From positions 1 to 64,000 of the forward strand of contig JAIXUQ010000088.1 in assembly GCA_027483465.1 (NCBI GenBank): a stretch of 64,000 nt of DNA. The letters are read 5' to 3'. A program made the position numbers and the translations under genes. The notes under the pieces were generated by a model, which was not told the DNA's origin, did no database searches, and saw only the letters and a list, made by a program, of their open reading frames with translations. Each line of letters opens with the position of its first letter. The first letter of the stretch is position 1. Origin of the DNA: Sphingomonadales bacterium (lineage in GTDB: Bacteria > Pseudomonadota > Alphaproteobacteria > Sphingomonadales > Sphingomonadaceae). Shown here in pieces: positions 37,649-47,214 of the stretch.

Positions 37649-38440
37649 TCAGTTTCGCGGCGGCCAGGGGAAAAAGCCCGACGTGCGGCGGATATAGGCC
37701 TCATAGCCCGGCCGGTGCTTTTTCAGGCCATGTTCCAGCATTGGCGCGCCCGACCAGCGGGTGAGGGTGAAGCTGAGGAACAGGGGGCCGATCACCGTCC
37801 ACCAAGGCGCACCGGCGGCCAGCCCGACGATGAAGATGCCCCACCAGGCGGTGAAATCGCCGAAATAATTGGGGTGGCGGGTGTAACGCCACAGCCCTTT
37901 GTCCATCACCCGGCCCTTGTTGGCGGGATCGGCGCGGAAACGTTCCAATTGCGCATCGCCGATGGTTTCAAAGGCGATGCCGATCAGCGCGATGGCCGCG
38001 CCCGCCATGCCCCACCAGGGCAAGGGCGCGCCGGTATCGGCCAGCACGCCGGCCTGCGCGGGCAGGCAGACGCCCCACAGCAGCGGGCCCTGCAGGCCGA
38101 AGGCCCGGAACCAGGCCGCCTTCGCAAAGCTCATGCCCTGTTTTTCCATGGCGTTGCCCAGGATCTTCTCATAGCGCGGATCGCGGCCCATCCGGCGCCA
38201 GCGGCTGATCAGGTGGGTGCCCAGCCGCACGCCCCACACCGCCACCAGCGCCACCAGCGCCCAGCCCGCCGGCCCGGCCGGCCCGCCGGCCAGCAGCGCG
38301 GCGACGCCCACGGCAAACACCATGCCATAGGCCCAGATGGCATCGATGAACGACACATCGCGCACCGAGAGGCTGGCCCACCAGCAGGCGCCCATCAGGC
38401 CGACAACGGCAGCCAGGGTGATGGCAAGATCGATCAGCAT
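37649..38440 (-). CDS. DUF1295 family membrane protein (steroid reductase/isoprenylcysteine methyltransferase fold)
   Basis: The protein is 263 aa with about six membrane helices. The C-terminal core GLWRYTRHPNYFGDFTAWW is the hallmark of DUF1295 and of the 5-alpha-reductase/ICMT group (binding of NADPH or SAM). Members reduce or methylate lipophilic compounds, mostly untested. It follows the acyltransferase by ten bases, so the two are probably one unit acting on lipids. Confidence 0.87.
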   Translation of the reverse strand: MLIDLAITLAAVVGLMGACWWASLSVRDVSFIDAIWAYGMVFAVGVAALLAGGPAGPAGWALVALVAVWGVRLGTHLISRWRRMGRDPRYEKILGNAMEKQGMSFAKAAWFRAFGLQGPLLWGVCLPAQAGVLADTGAPLPWWGMAGAAIALIGIAFETIGDAQLERFRADPANKGRVMDKGLWRYTRHPNYFGDFTAWWGIFIVGLAAGAPWWTVIGPLFLSFTLTRWSGAPMLEHGLKKHRPGYEAYIRRTSGFFPWPPRN

Positions 38441-38449
38441 GGGAAATGT

Positions 38450-39067
38450 TCAGGCGGCTTTATCGAAGCTCTGCACGCTGGCCGCCACGATGGATTTCAT
38501 CGCCTTGTCCGGATGCCGGGGCGTGGTGGAGCGGTAGAATTCCTCCACCCGCGCCATGTCGGCGGCATAATCGCCGGTGGGCATGAAGGCCAGGCCCAGC
38601 CCGCCGGTTTTCCGGGCATAATCCATCATGCCGATGACCAGCGGCACCTTGGCGCCCAGGGCGATGTGATAGAAACCGGTTTTCCACTGGCCCACCGATT
38701 TGCGCGTGCCTTCCGGCGCGATGGTGAGCAGGAACTGGTCGCGCCGGTTGAACTCGTCGATCATCGCCTGCACATAATTGCCGCCCTGTTCGCGGTTCAC
38801 CTCCACGCCGCCCATCTGGCGCATGAAATTGCCCAGCGGCCAGCGGAACAATTGTTTCTTGGCCATGAAGCTGGTTTCGATGCCCAGCTCGCGGGTGAGG
38901 CCGATATAGTAGATGAAATCCCAGTTGCTCGTGTGCGGCGCGGCGATGATCACCGCCTTGGCCGGGATCGGCCGCTGCGCCACGGCTTTCCAGCCCATCA
39001 CCCGGAAGAACCGCACCAGCAGCCATTCCAGCAATGCCGAAAGCCAGCTCTTGCGCATTGCCGTCAT
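38450..39067 (-). CDS. PlsC-type lysophospholipid acyltransferase
   Basis: The protein is 205 aa. The acyltransferase box HTSNWD (HxxxxD) near residue 46, FMAKKQLFRWPLG, and APEGTRK (EGTR) near residue 120 are all present. It matches the shorter 1-acylglycerol-3-phosphate acyltransferase-like family seen in Bacteria. Acts at the inner membrane on lysolipids or a related acceptor. It lies directly upstream of the DUF1295 gene. Confidence 0.88.
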   Translation of the reverse strand: MTAMRKSWLSALLEWLLVRFFRVMGWKAVAQRPIPAKAVIIAAPHTSNWDFIYYIGLTRELGIETSFMAKKQLFRWPLGNFMRQMGGVEVNREQGGNYVQAMIDEFNRRDQFLLTIAPEGTRKSVGQWKTGFYHIALGAKVPLVIGMMDYARKTGGLGLAFMPTGDYAADMARVEEFYRSTTPRHPDKAMKSIVAASVQSFDKAA

Positions 39068-39200
39068 CCCTTGTCCTTACCCCATTGCGCGGCGGCTCTG
39101 GCCCGGCCGCCTTTCAGTTTCGCGCGACACAGCATCGCGGATGCCGGGTGGCAAAGTCAATTGAGGTGTCAACCGCTGCGACACCGGTTAAGGCAGCGGC

Positions 39201-39608
39201 ATGATCAAGATGCTCGCCGCCTATGGCCTTACCCTTGCCGCCTTTGCCGCGATCGATGCGGTGTGGCTGATCAATATGGCGCCGCGCCTCTACAAGCCGG
39301 AAATCGGCCCGGTGATGATGGAAAACGGCTTCCGCCTGGTGCCGGCGATGATCTTCTACACGCTCTATATCGGCGGCATCGTCTATTTCGCGGTGTGGCC
39401 GGGGCTGAGCGAAGGCGTGGCACGCGCGGCGCTGCAAGGGGCCATCCTGGGGTTCCTGTGCTATGCCACCTATGATTTCACCAATTATGCCACGCTGAAG
39501 GTGTGGAGCCTGAAGGTGACAGTGCTCGATCTGATCTGGGGCACCGTGCTCACCGGCAGCACCGCGGCGGTGGGCACCTGGGCCACCGCCAAATTGTTTC
39601 ACCAATAA
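39201..39608 (+). CDS. DUF2177 family membrane protein
   Basis: The protein is 135 aa with four hydrophobic segments. AAFAAIDAVWLINMAPRLYK, YTLYIGGIVYFAVWP and CYATYDFTNYATLKVW match the DUF2177 family. Function unknown. Its 3' end overlaps the 3' end of the TrmO-like gene by ten bases. Confidence 0.88.
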   Translation: MIKMLAAYGLTLAAFAAIDAVWLINMAPRLYKPEIGPVMMENGFRLVPAMIFYTLYIGGIVYFAVWPGLSEGVARAALQGAILGFLCYATYDFTNYATLKVWSLKVTVLDLIWGTVLTGSTAAVGTWATAKLFHQ

Positions 39609-40063
39609 TCCGCCATGATGGCGCGGGCCCAATCGGGTTCGCGCACGGGCCCGCGCGGCAGGAAGCCGGCCATCACCGGCTTGATGTCGAGCACCGGGGT
39701 GCCGTGGATGGCATCCAGCCCCTCCACCGCCAGCGCCAGGCCATCAACGCCGATGATCCGGCAGATGGTGACGCCCAGCCGGTTGGGCCGGTTCTTGCCG
39801 CGCTGGGCGAAAATCCCCACCCGCGGCCAATCGGGATTGCCGCGCGGGTGGCGGGCGCCGGTGCTGATCTCGTCATCGCCCACCCGGTCAAACAGGAAGA
39901 CCACCTCGGCATGGCTGAACGCGTCGAGCCCCAGCAGCGCCGCGGGCGTGAAGCGGGCCGGATCAAGCCGGATCAGGGCGCGGCTGGCGCCCCAGTCATC
40001 ATCAATGGCCTCGGCCCGGCCGCCGTCGACATGGCCAATGGGCGTCAGGGTGAAGCTGGTCAT
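39599..40063 (-). CDS. TrmO-like (TsaA domain) tRNA methyltransferase
   Basis: The protein is 154 aa from MTSFTLTPIGHVDGG. The TsaA/TrmO domain is shown by GIFAQRGKNRPNRLGVTIC and LDAIHGTPVLDIKPV. The family uses SAM to methylate t6A37 of some tRNAs. It is only the catalytic domain, shorter than the E. coli protein, as in many Alphaproteobacteria. The longer upstream open frame is not used. Confidence 0.85.
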   Translation of the reverse strand: MTSFTLTPIGHVDGGRAEAIDDDWGASRALIRLDPARFTPAALLGLDAFSHAEVVFLFDRVGDDEISTGARHPRGNPDWPRVGIFAQRGKNRPNRLGVTICRIIGVDGLALAVEGLDAIHGTPVLDIKPVMAGFLPRGPVREPDWARAIMADYW

Positions 40064-40124
40064 CCGATGCTCCCTTCCCCGCCAGTGTGGCAGGGCCGGC
40101 AGCCCGTGGCCACCCGTCGCCGCC

Positions 40125-41015
40125 TCATGCCTGCCAATCGGCCCGCACATAGCCCTGGGCGCGCAGCAGCACGGTGAGATCACCATGGCGGACATGGGCC
40201 TGCGCCGCCTGCGCCGCCTTGGGCTTGGCGTGATAGGCGATGCCCAGCCCGCCACCGGCCATGGCCGCGGTGATCATCGGGATGTCGTTGGCGCCATCGC
40301 CCACCGCCACCACGGCCGCCAGCGGCGTGCCATCGGCCTCCAGCAGGGCCTGCTTGGCGGCGGCGTCCACGATCGGATCGGCCACGGTGCCGGCCAGCCG
40401 GTCGCCGTCGCGCTCCAGCCGGTTGGCGATGGCGCGGGCAAAGCCGATCTGGCCGGCCACCGGCACGGCAAAATCCATGAAACCGCCCGACACCAGCAGT
40501 GAACGGGCGCCATTGGCCGCCATCGTCTGCACCAGCGCCCTGGCGCCGGGGTTCAGCCGCACCCGGTCGCGCAGGCAATCGGCCAGCGTGGTGACGGCCA
40601 AGCCTTTCAGCAAGGCCACGCGCGCCTTCAACGCACCGGCGAAATCCAGTTCGCCGCGCATGGCGGCCTCGGTCACGGCGGCAACCTCAGCCTTCACCCC
40701 GGCATAATCGGCCAGTTCGTCGATACATTCACAGGCGATCATGGTGGAATCCATGTCGGCCACGATCAGCCGCTTGCGCCGGGGGCTGGCGCCGGCCTGC
40801 ACCACCACATCCACCGCCGGCAGCGCCGCCTCAAGCGCGGCGCGCACCGTGGGGCCATCACCGCGCGCCAAAATGTCAAAGGCGTCGCCGGCCTCCAGCC
40901 AGCTTTGCGCGACCACGTCGGCACCGATCCCGCGCACGACATCGCTTGCCGCCGAAACATCGCCGGGCGACAAGGCGCCTTCGGCAACCAGGGTGATGAT
41001 GAGCGCGTCTGCCAT
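40125..41015 (-). CDS. serB: Phosphoserine phosphatase
   Basis: The protein is 296 aa from MADALIITLVAEG. The HAD core has VADMDSTMIACECIDELAD (nucleophile Asp), LLVSGGFMDFA, and VGDGANDIPMITAA. It forms L-serine from phosphoserine, the last step of serine synthesis. Its start codon lies only 12 bp from the miaA start on the other strand, inside a 14-bp tandem duplication. Confidence 0.95.
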   Translation of the reverse strand: MADALIITLVAEGALSPGDVSAASDVVRGIGADVVAQSWLEAGDAFDILARGDGPTVRAALEAALPAVDVVVQAGASPRRKRLIVADMDSTMIACECIDELADYAGVKAEVAAVTEAAMRGELDFAGALKARVALLKGLAVTTLADCLRDRVRLNPGARALVQTMAANGARSLLVSGGFMDFAVPVAGQIGFARAIANRLERDGDRLAGTVADPIVDAAAKQALLEADGTPLAAVVAVGDGANDIPMITAAMAGGGLGIAYHAKPKAAQAAQAHVRHGDLTVLLRAQGYVRADWQA

Positions 41016-41040
41016 GAACCTCGACCCATGAACCTCGATC
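41013..41040. repeat. 14-bp tandem duplication carrying both divergent start codons
   Basis: CATGAACCTCGACC (41013-41026) is followed directly by CATGAACCTCGATC (41027-41040), one mismatch. CATG contains a start codon on both strands; serB begins in the left copy and miaA in the right copy. Confidence 0.9.
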
Positions 41041-41900
41041 TGGAACGGGTCACCGTCCTGACAGGGCCGACCGCCGGCGGCAAGTCCGCGCTGGCGCTCG
41101 ACCTGGCGCAGCGCGTGAACGGCGTGATCATCAATGCCGATGCCAGCCAGCTTTATGCCGATCTTGCCATTGTCACGGCGCGGCCCGGCCCGGATGATTG
41201 TGCCGCCGCGCCGCATCGCCTCTATGGCGTGCTGGCCGGTGATGATCTGTGCACGGCGGCGCGCTGGGCGGCCATGGCGCAGGCCGAAATCGTCGCCGCC
41301 CGCGCCGCCGGGCAACACCCGATCATCGTGGGCGGCACCGGCCTTTATCTGGCGGCGCTGGTGCATGGCCTGGCCCCGGTGCCGGCGATTGCCGAGGATG
41401 TGCGTGCCGCCGTGCGGGCGCTGGACACGGCGGCCGCCCGCGCCGCGCTGGAACGCGAAGACCCCGCGGCCGCCGCCCGGCTGATGCCGGCCGATCGCCA
41501 GCGCACGCTGCGCGCGCTGGAGGTGGTGCGTTCAACCGGCCGCCCTTTGGCCGATTGGCAGCAGCAGCGCCAGGGCGGGCTGGGCGCGGCTGCCGTGCAG
41601 GGCGTGGTGGTGGAGCGGCCGCGCCCCGTGCTGCATGCCCGCGCCGAATCGCGGCTGGCCGCGATGCTGGCCGGCGGCGCGCTGGCCGAAGTGGCGGCGC
41701 TGCTGGCGCTGGGCCTGCCGGCCGATGCCCCGGTGCGCAAAGCGCTGGCGGTGCCGCAACTGGCGGCGCATCTGGCCGGCCGGTGCAGCCTGGCCGAGGC
41801 GACGGCCGCCGCGCTGGCCGCCACCCGCCAGTATCAGAAGCGCCAGCAAACCTGGGCGCGCCACCAGTTTCCCGATTGGGCCCGGCACCAGCCCGGCTGA
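41028..41900 (+). CDS. miaA: tRNA dimethylallyltransferase
   Basis: The protein is 290 aa. P-loop LTGPTAGGKSALALDLA, INADASQLYADLAIVTARP, GGTGLYLAALVHGL and the end TRQYQKRQQTWARHQF are canonical. It adds a dimethylallyl group to A37 of tRNAs reading UNN codons, the first step of ms2i6A. Start at ATG 41028. Because serB begins 12 bp away, each gene's promoter must lie within the other coding region. Confidence 0.97.
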   Translation: MNLDLERVTVLTGPTAGGKSALALDLAQRVNGVIINADASQLYADLAIVTARPGPDDCAAAPHRLYGVLAGDDLCTAARWAAMAQAEIVAARAAGQHPIIVGGTGLYLAALVHGLAPVPAIAEDVRAAVRALDTAAARAALEREDPAAAARLMPADRQRTLRALEVVRSTGRPLADWQQQRQGGLGAAAVQGVVVERPRPVLHARAESRLAAMLAGGALAEVAALLALGLPADAPVRKALAVPQLAAHLAGRCSLAEATAAALAATRQYQKRQQTWARHQFPDWARHQPG

Positions 41901-42115
41901 CCAATGTTGCTGGCCAGACATGCTGGGCTGCATCGCGTATTGATGCACCTGCGTAACTGTGAAACAATTGCAAATGCTGTGATCACCGGCCGGGGGGCAG
42001 GCACTGGCTCCAGGCCGGCCAAGTGATTGAGATGGGCGTGGGTTTGCGGGACAACCATCACACGACTGTCATCAATCCGGGTTATGGTGCGCTGCAGCAT
42101 ATCAGGGGGTCAGTC

Positions 42116-42382
42116 ATGCGTTCGGTGATGAAGCTATTGGCAATGGCCAGCCTTGGGGCGCTGGCCACCCCGGCCACGGCGATCGTGGTGATCAACCAGC
42201 CGGTGCGGCCGCCGTCGGCCTGCTTTGAAGGGGTCAGCGATTGCACCCTGGCCCCGGTGCCCCAGCCGGTCACCACCGCTTCGGCCCCGATTCCGGAACC
42301 GATGGTGGCGGTGGTGGTGGGCCTGATGGCGCTGGGCCTGGCCTTTGGCCGCCGCAGCGGCTTGCAGGAAGTTGTTTCCTGA
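42116..42382 (+). CDS. Short PEP-CTERM-like exported protein
   Basis: The protein is 88 aa. Signal peptide MRSVMKLLAMASLGALATPATA, a short body with a single disulfide-possible pair (SACFEGVSDCTLAP), then PIPEPMVAVVVGLMALGLAF followed by GRRSG, a PEP-CTERM-like anchor tail. Function unknown. The 215 bp between miaA and this gene contain nothing else recognised. Hairpin at 42454 may end its transcript. Confidence 0.7.
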   Translation: MRSVMKLLAMASLGALATPATAIVVINQPVRPPSACFEGVSDCTLAPVPQPVTTASAPIPEPMVAVVVGLMALGLAFGRRSGLQEVVS

Positions 42383-42402
42383 TGAACGTTTGCGCATGAA
42401 AA

Positions 42403-42430
42403 TTGCGCGATAATCCCTTGACCAGATAAT
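42403..42430 (+). promoter_or_regulatory. Predicted sigma70 promoter of ilvB
   Basis: TTGCGC (42403-42408) and GATAAT (42425-42430) are separated by 16 bases. It would start transcription about 55 bases before the ilvB ATG and just before the hairpin at 42454. Confidence 0.4.
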
Positions 42431-42453
42431 TTCCTTCCCCTAACAGCAGCCGG

Positions 42454-42482
42454 CCGCCCATCCCGGCGGTTGTTTTGTTTTG
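42454..42482 (+). terminator. Hairpin with T-rich tail just before ilvB (terminator or attenuator)
   Basis: CCGCC (42454-42458) pairs with GGCGG (42465-42469) over a six-base loop and is followed by TTGTTTTGTTTT. It lies 10 bp before the ilvB start. It may end the upstream PEP-CTERM transcript, or act on ilvB itself; no branched-chain leader peptide is found nearby. Confidence 0.5.
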
Positions 42483-42492
42483 GGACAAGGCC

Positions 42493-44241
42493 ATGGGCAC
42501 GGAGATCACCGGCGCCGAAATCGTTGTGCAGTCGCTGATCGACCTCGGGGTTGAGGTGGTGTTCGGCTATCCCGGCGGCGCCGTGCTGCCGATTTATGAT
42601 GCGCTGTTCCAGCAGAACCGCATCCGCCACATCCTCGTGCGCCATGAACAGGCCGCCGTCCACGCCGCCGAAGGCTATGCCCGTGCCAGCGGCAAGGTGG
42701 GTGTGGTGCTGGTCACCTCCGGCCCCGGTGCCACCAATGCCGTCACCGGGATCACCGATGCGCTGATGGATTCGATTCCGCTGGTGGTGATCACCGGCCA
42801 GGTGCCAACGCACCTGATCGGCACCGATGCCTTCCAGGAATGCGACACGGTGGGCATCACCCGCCATTGTTCCAAGCATAATTATCTGGTGAAGGACACG
42901 GCGCGGCTGGGCCCGGTGCTGCACGAGGCCTTTTACATCGCCCGTTCCGGCCGGCCCGGCCCGGTGGTGATCGATATCCCCAAGGATGTGCAGATCTTCA
43001 AGGCCCGTTATGACAAGCCGGGCGTGATCGCGCACAAGACCTACAAGCCGCAGGTGAAGGGCGATCTGGCCAGCATCGAGGCGGCGGTGGACATGCTGGC
43101 GGCGGCCGAGCGCCCGATCCTTTATACCGGCGGCGGCATCATCAATTCCGGCCCGGTGGCCAGCCAGTTGCTGCGCGAACTGGCCAAGGCCTGCGGCGCG
43201 CCGGTCACCAGCACGCTGATGGGCCTGGGCTGTTTCCCGGCCGAACATCCGCAGTTCCTCGGCATGCTGGGCATGCACGGCAGCTATGAAGCCAACATGG
43301 CGATGAACCAGTGCGACCTGATGCTGTGCCTGGGCGCCCGCTTTGATGACCGGGTGACCGGCCGGCTGGATGCGTTCAGCCCGGGCAGCCGCAAGATCCA
43401 TGTCGATATCGACCGCTCCAGCTTCAACAAGACGGTGCGGGTGGACCTGGCCATCCAGGGCGATGTGGGCAGCGTGATGGAGGACATGCTCAAGGTCTGG
43501 CGCGCCCGCGGCCACCGGGCGGCGGACCAGACTTCGTGGTGGAACGCGATCGCCGGCTGGCGCGCGCGCAATTCGTTCGGCTTTGAACAGAAGGGCGAAG
43601 CCCTGCTGCCGCAGAAGGCCATCCAGCGCCTGTATGAGCTGACCAAGGCGAAAAAGCCGATCATCACCACCGAAGTGGGCCAGCACCAGATGTGGGCCGC
43701 CCAGCATTTCGGCTTCCATGATCCGAACAAGTGGCTCACCTCGGGCGGGCTGGGCACCATGGGCTATGGCCTGCCGGCCGCCATCGGCGCGCAACTGGCC
43801 TATCCGGGCGCGCTGGTGATCGACATTGCCGGCGAGGCCAGCATCCAGATGAACATCCAGGAACTGGGCACCGCCATCCAGTATCGCCTGCCGGTGAAGA
43901 TCTTCATCATCAACAACGAATATATGGGCATGGTCCGCCAGTGGCAGGAACTGAACCACGGCAGCCGCTATAGCGAGAGCTATTCCGATGCGCTGCCCGA
44001 TTTCGTCAAGCTGGCCGAGGCCTATGGCTGGAAGGGCGTGGTGATCGAAGGGCCGGACGATCTCGATGCCGGCATCCAGGCCATGCTGGACCACCCCGGC
44101 CCGGTGCTGGTGGATTGCCGCGTGGCCAAGCTGGCCAACTGCTTCCCGATGATCCCGTCGGGCGCGGCGCATACGGACATGATCCTGTCCGCCGCCGACG
44201 AGGTGGGCCCGGCCGACGATGATGCCAAGGCGCTGGTGTAA
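42493..44241 (+). CDS. ilvB: Acetolactate synthase large subunit
   Basis: The protein is 582 aa from MGTEITGAEIVVQSLI. Thiamine diphosphate enzyme: GYPGGAVLPIYDAL and HEQAAVHAAEGYAR (catalytic Glu), the central FAD domain, and the ThDP site GEASIQMNIQELGTA with NNEYMGMVRQWQ. It joins two pyruvates, or pyruvate and 2-oxobutyrate, as the first step to valine, leucine and isoleucine. The metal-binding motif here reads GEAS where GD(A/G)S is usual, a conservative Asp-to-Glu change also seen in alphaproteobacterial members. ilvH follows after 12 bp. Confidence 0.97.
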   Translation: MGTEITGAEIVVQSLIDLGVEVVFGYPGGAVLPIYDALFQQNRIRHILVRHEQAAVHAAEGYARASGKVGVVLVTSGPGATNAVTGITDALMDSIPLVVITGQVPTHLIGTDAFQECDTVGITRHCSKHNYLVKDTARLGPVLHEAFYIARSGRPGPVVIDIPKDVQIFKARYDKPGVIAHKTYKPQVKGDLASIEAAVDMLAAAERPILYTGGGIINSGPVASQLLRELAKACGAPVTSTLMGLGCFPAEHPQFLGMLGMHGSYEANMAMNQCDLMLCLGARFDDRVTGRLDAFSPGSRKIHVDIDRSSFNKTVRVDLAIQGDVGSVMEDMLKVWRARGHRAADQTSWWNAIAGWRARNSFGFEQKGEALLPQKAIQRLYELTKAKKPIITTEVGQHQMWAAQHFGFHDPNKWLTSGGLGTMGYGLPAAIGAQLAYPGALVIDIAGEASIQMNIQELGTAIQYRLPVKIFIINNEYMGMVRQWQELNHGSRYSESYSDALPDFVKLAEAYGWKGVVIEGPDDLDAGIQAMLDHPGPVLVDCRVAKLANCFPMIPSGAAHTDMILSAADEVGPADDDAKALV

Positions 44242-44253
44242 GGGGCGCGCGTG

Positions 44254-44763
44254 ATGAAACATCTCCCCTCCGAACGCCACACGCTGTCGATCCTGGTCGA
44301 CAACGAGGCCGGCGTGCTGGCCCGCATCGTCGGCCTGTTCTCGGCGCGCGGCTATAATATCGAGAGCCTGACCGTGGCCGATGTGTCCGACGATCATGCC
44401 GTCAGCCGCATCACCGTTGTCACCAACGGGCCGCCGCCGGTGATCGATCAGATCATGGCCCAGCTTGATCGGCTGGTGCCGGTGCACAAGGTGATCGATC
44501 TCACCGATTGGGGCCCGCATGTTGAGCGCGAGATGGCGCTGGTGAAGGTGGCCGGCACCGGGGACAAGCGGGTGGAGGCGCTGCGGCTGGCTGACATCTT
44601 CCGCGCCCGCCCGGTGGACACCAGCACCACCAGTTTCGTGTTCGAGGTTTCGGGCTCCACCGAAAAGGTCAACCAGTTCATCGCATTGATGCGGGAGGTT
44701 GGCCTCGTCGAGGTCGCCCGCACCGGCGTTGTCGCCATCGCCCGCGGGGCGGAGGCGGTGTGA
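44254..44763 (+). CDS. ilvH: Acetolactate synthase small (regulatory) subunit
   Basis: The protein is 169 aa. ACT domain: LSILVDNEAGVLARIVGLFS, RGYNIESLTVADV, then the second conserved half (HVEREMALVKV). It binds valine and inhibits the large subunit. A GTG three bases upstream is an alternative start. After it comes the GIY-YIG element and then ilvC. Confidence 0.96.
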   Translation: MKHLPSERHTLSILVDNEAGVLARIVGLFSARGYNIESLTVADVSDDHAVSRITVVTNGPPPVIDQIMAQLDRLVPVHKVIDLTDWGPHVEREMALVKVAGTGDKRVEALRLADIFRARPVDTSTTSFVFEVSGSTEKVNQFIALMREVGLVEVARTGVVAIARGAEAV

Positions 44764-44784
44764 GCGCCCAAACCAGCCAATAAG

Positions 44785-44817
44785 GTCATTCCCGCGAAAG
44801 CGGGAACCCATCGCCCG
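44785..44817 (+). repeat. 33-bp repeat, left inverted copy beside a GIY-YIG gene
   Basis: The 33 bases match the reverse complement of 45204-45236 at 32 of 33 positions. Inside it, TTCCCGC and GCGGGAA form a hairpin with a GAAA loop. It starts 21 bp after the ilvH stop. Confidence 0.9.
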
Positions 44818-44863
44818 CCCTCGGCGCGGCGGATGGGCAGGCAAGCAAAGGTCAACCAACAGG

Positions 44864-46320
<1,457 letters not shown>

Positions 46321-46380
46321 TTGCCGCCGCGCGAGCGCGCGTGCCGCGCGCCGACTCCGGCAAGATCGGCCAGCGAGCGA

Positions 46381-46410
46381 AAAGGGCGGCCCCGACAGGC
46401 CGCCCTTTTT
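46381..46410 (+). terminator. Intrinsic terminator after ilvC
   Basis: Perfect 11-bp stem (46381-46391 with 46398-46408) with a six-base loop, followed by further Ts to make TTTTT. It ends the ilvBH-ilvC transcript. The remaining 100 bp to the next gene (minus strand) show no feature. Confidence 0.88.
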
Positions 46411-46511
46411 GACTCGTCTGACGGCGTGGCTCCGTCACGCCCGTCCTTCGGGCCTTTCGTTCGACTGACAGCGGACTCGGTGGCTTTGCCGCGACGCCGC
46501 CCAATCCGGCG

Positions 46512-46988
46512 TCATCCGCCGCCCCGGCCGCGCAGCAGGTCCGCCGCGCGCACGCGCACGCTGCGCAGCGCCAGTTGCACTTCCCACAGGAACAGGCTGA
46601 GGCCGCCGGTGAGCAGCACGGTGGCCGACACGAACAGCCAGGCGATGCTGGTATCAAGCTCGATGCTGGACAATTGTTCGATGAACAGCAGCGCCACCAC
46701 CACGCACACCAGCAGCGCGGCCAGCGTGCACAGCGCGATCGCCCAGTTGGCCGCCGCCATCCGCCGCGCCAGCACGGCCAGATCGTCCATGGCGATTCGC
46801 CGCCGTTCGGCCTTCCAGTCGCCGATATTGGCCTCCAGATGGCGGGCGCGGTCCACCACACGGCTCAGCCGGTGGGCCATCACGTTGAGCATGCCGCCGA
46901 TGGCGGTGAGCAGGAACACCGGGGTGACCGCCTGTTGCACGGCGGAACCGATGTTGATGGTGGTGAACAAGGCGGGCATGGCCAGCAT
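46512..46988 (-). CDS. DUF2721 family membrane protein
   Basis: The protein is 158 aa from ATG 46988; starts at 46979 or 47045 are possible. Segments VFLLTAIGGMLNVMAHRLSR, RVVDRARHLEAN and two hydrophobic helices (ALCTLAALLVCVVVALLFIE; FVSATVLLTGGLSLFLWEV) match DUF2721. Function unknown. It is transcribed toward the ilvC terminator and divergent from the leuA leader. Confidence 0.8.
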   Translation of the reverse strand: MLAMPALFTTINIGSAVQQAVTPVFLLTAIGGMLNVMAHRLSRVVDRARHLEANIGDWKAERRRIAMDDLAVLARRMAAANWAIALCTLAALLVCVVVALLFIEQLSSIELDTSIAWLFVSATVLLTGGLSLFLWEVQLALRSVRVRAADLLRGRGGG

Positions 46989-47037
46989 CAAGCCGCGCAA
47001 TCGTGGCCGCTGCAAGCTCGCATTTTGCGCGCACATC

Positions 47038-47067
47038 TTGCGCAAGGGGGGCGCTTCACGCTATGTG
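47038..47067 (+). promoter_or_regulatory. Predicted promoter of the leuA leader
   Basis: TTGCGC (47038-47043) and TATGTG (47062-47067) are 18 bases apart. Transcription would begin at about 47074, the first base of the leader ATG, so the leader peptide may be leaderless. Confidence 0.4.
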
Positions 47068-47073
47068 CGGGCC

Positions 47074-47124
47074 ATGGCACATGCGCCCGCCCTCCTGCTT
47101 CGACTTACACGCCCTCGGGCGTGA
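47074..47124 (+). CDS. leuL: Leucine leader peptide (attenuator of leuA)
   Basis: A 16-codon frame encodes MAHAPALLLRLTRPRA. Three consecutive Leu codons and a fourth after one Arg (CTC CTG CTT CGA CTT) form the sensing run. This is the design of leucine attenuators known in proteobacteria. When charged Leu-tRNA is scarce the ribosome should stall at these codons and change RNA folding ahead of leuA. The frame lies 90 bp before leuA and is too short for ordinary gene finding. Confidence 0.8.
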   Translation: MAHAPALLLRLTRPRA

Positions 47125-47167
47125 TGGCGGCTGCTGGGCTTGTTCCCTCGGCCGCGCGCCTTGAGGG
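47108..47167 (+). promoter_or_regulatory. Attenuator stem-loops between leader peptide and leuA
   Basis: Two competing structures are visible: CACGCC/GGCGTG (47108-47123), overlapping the end of the leader, and CCCTC/GAGGG (47145-47149 with 47163-47167) with an inner GGC/GCC pair. The second lacks a good T run, so the exact mechanism is open. Confidence 0.5.
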
Positions 47168-47214
47168 GAATGATCGCACATCAGATTTCAGCCCAGTTTG
47201 AACAGGCCCAAGCC

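Noticed and set aside
39155-39175. TTGAGGTGTCAA as a third FNR-type box
   Set aside because: The spacing between half sites is two bases too short, and it differs from the other two boxes.
42383-42400. Five-codon frame (MNVCA) before ilvB as an attenuator leader peptide
   Set aside because: It has only a single valine and no run of Val, Leu or Ile codons.
46411-46511. Region after the ilvC terminator as a tRNA or small RNA
   Set aside because: No cloverleaf or T-loop consensus; only weak short hairpins.
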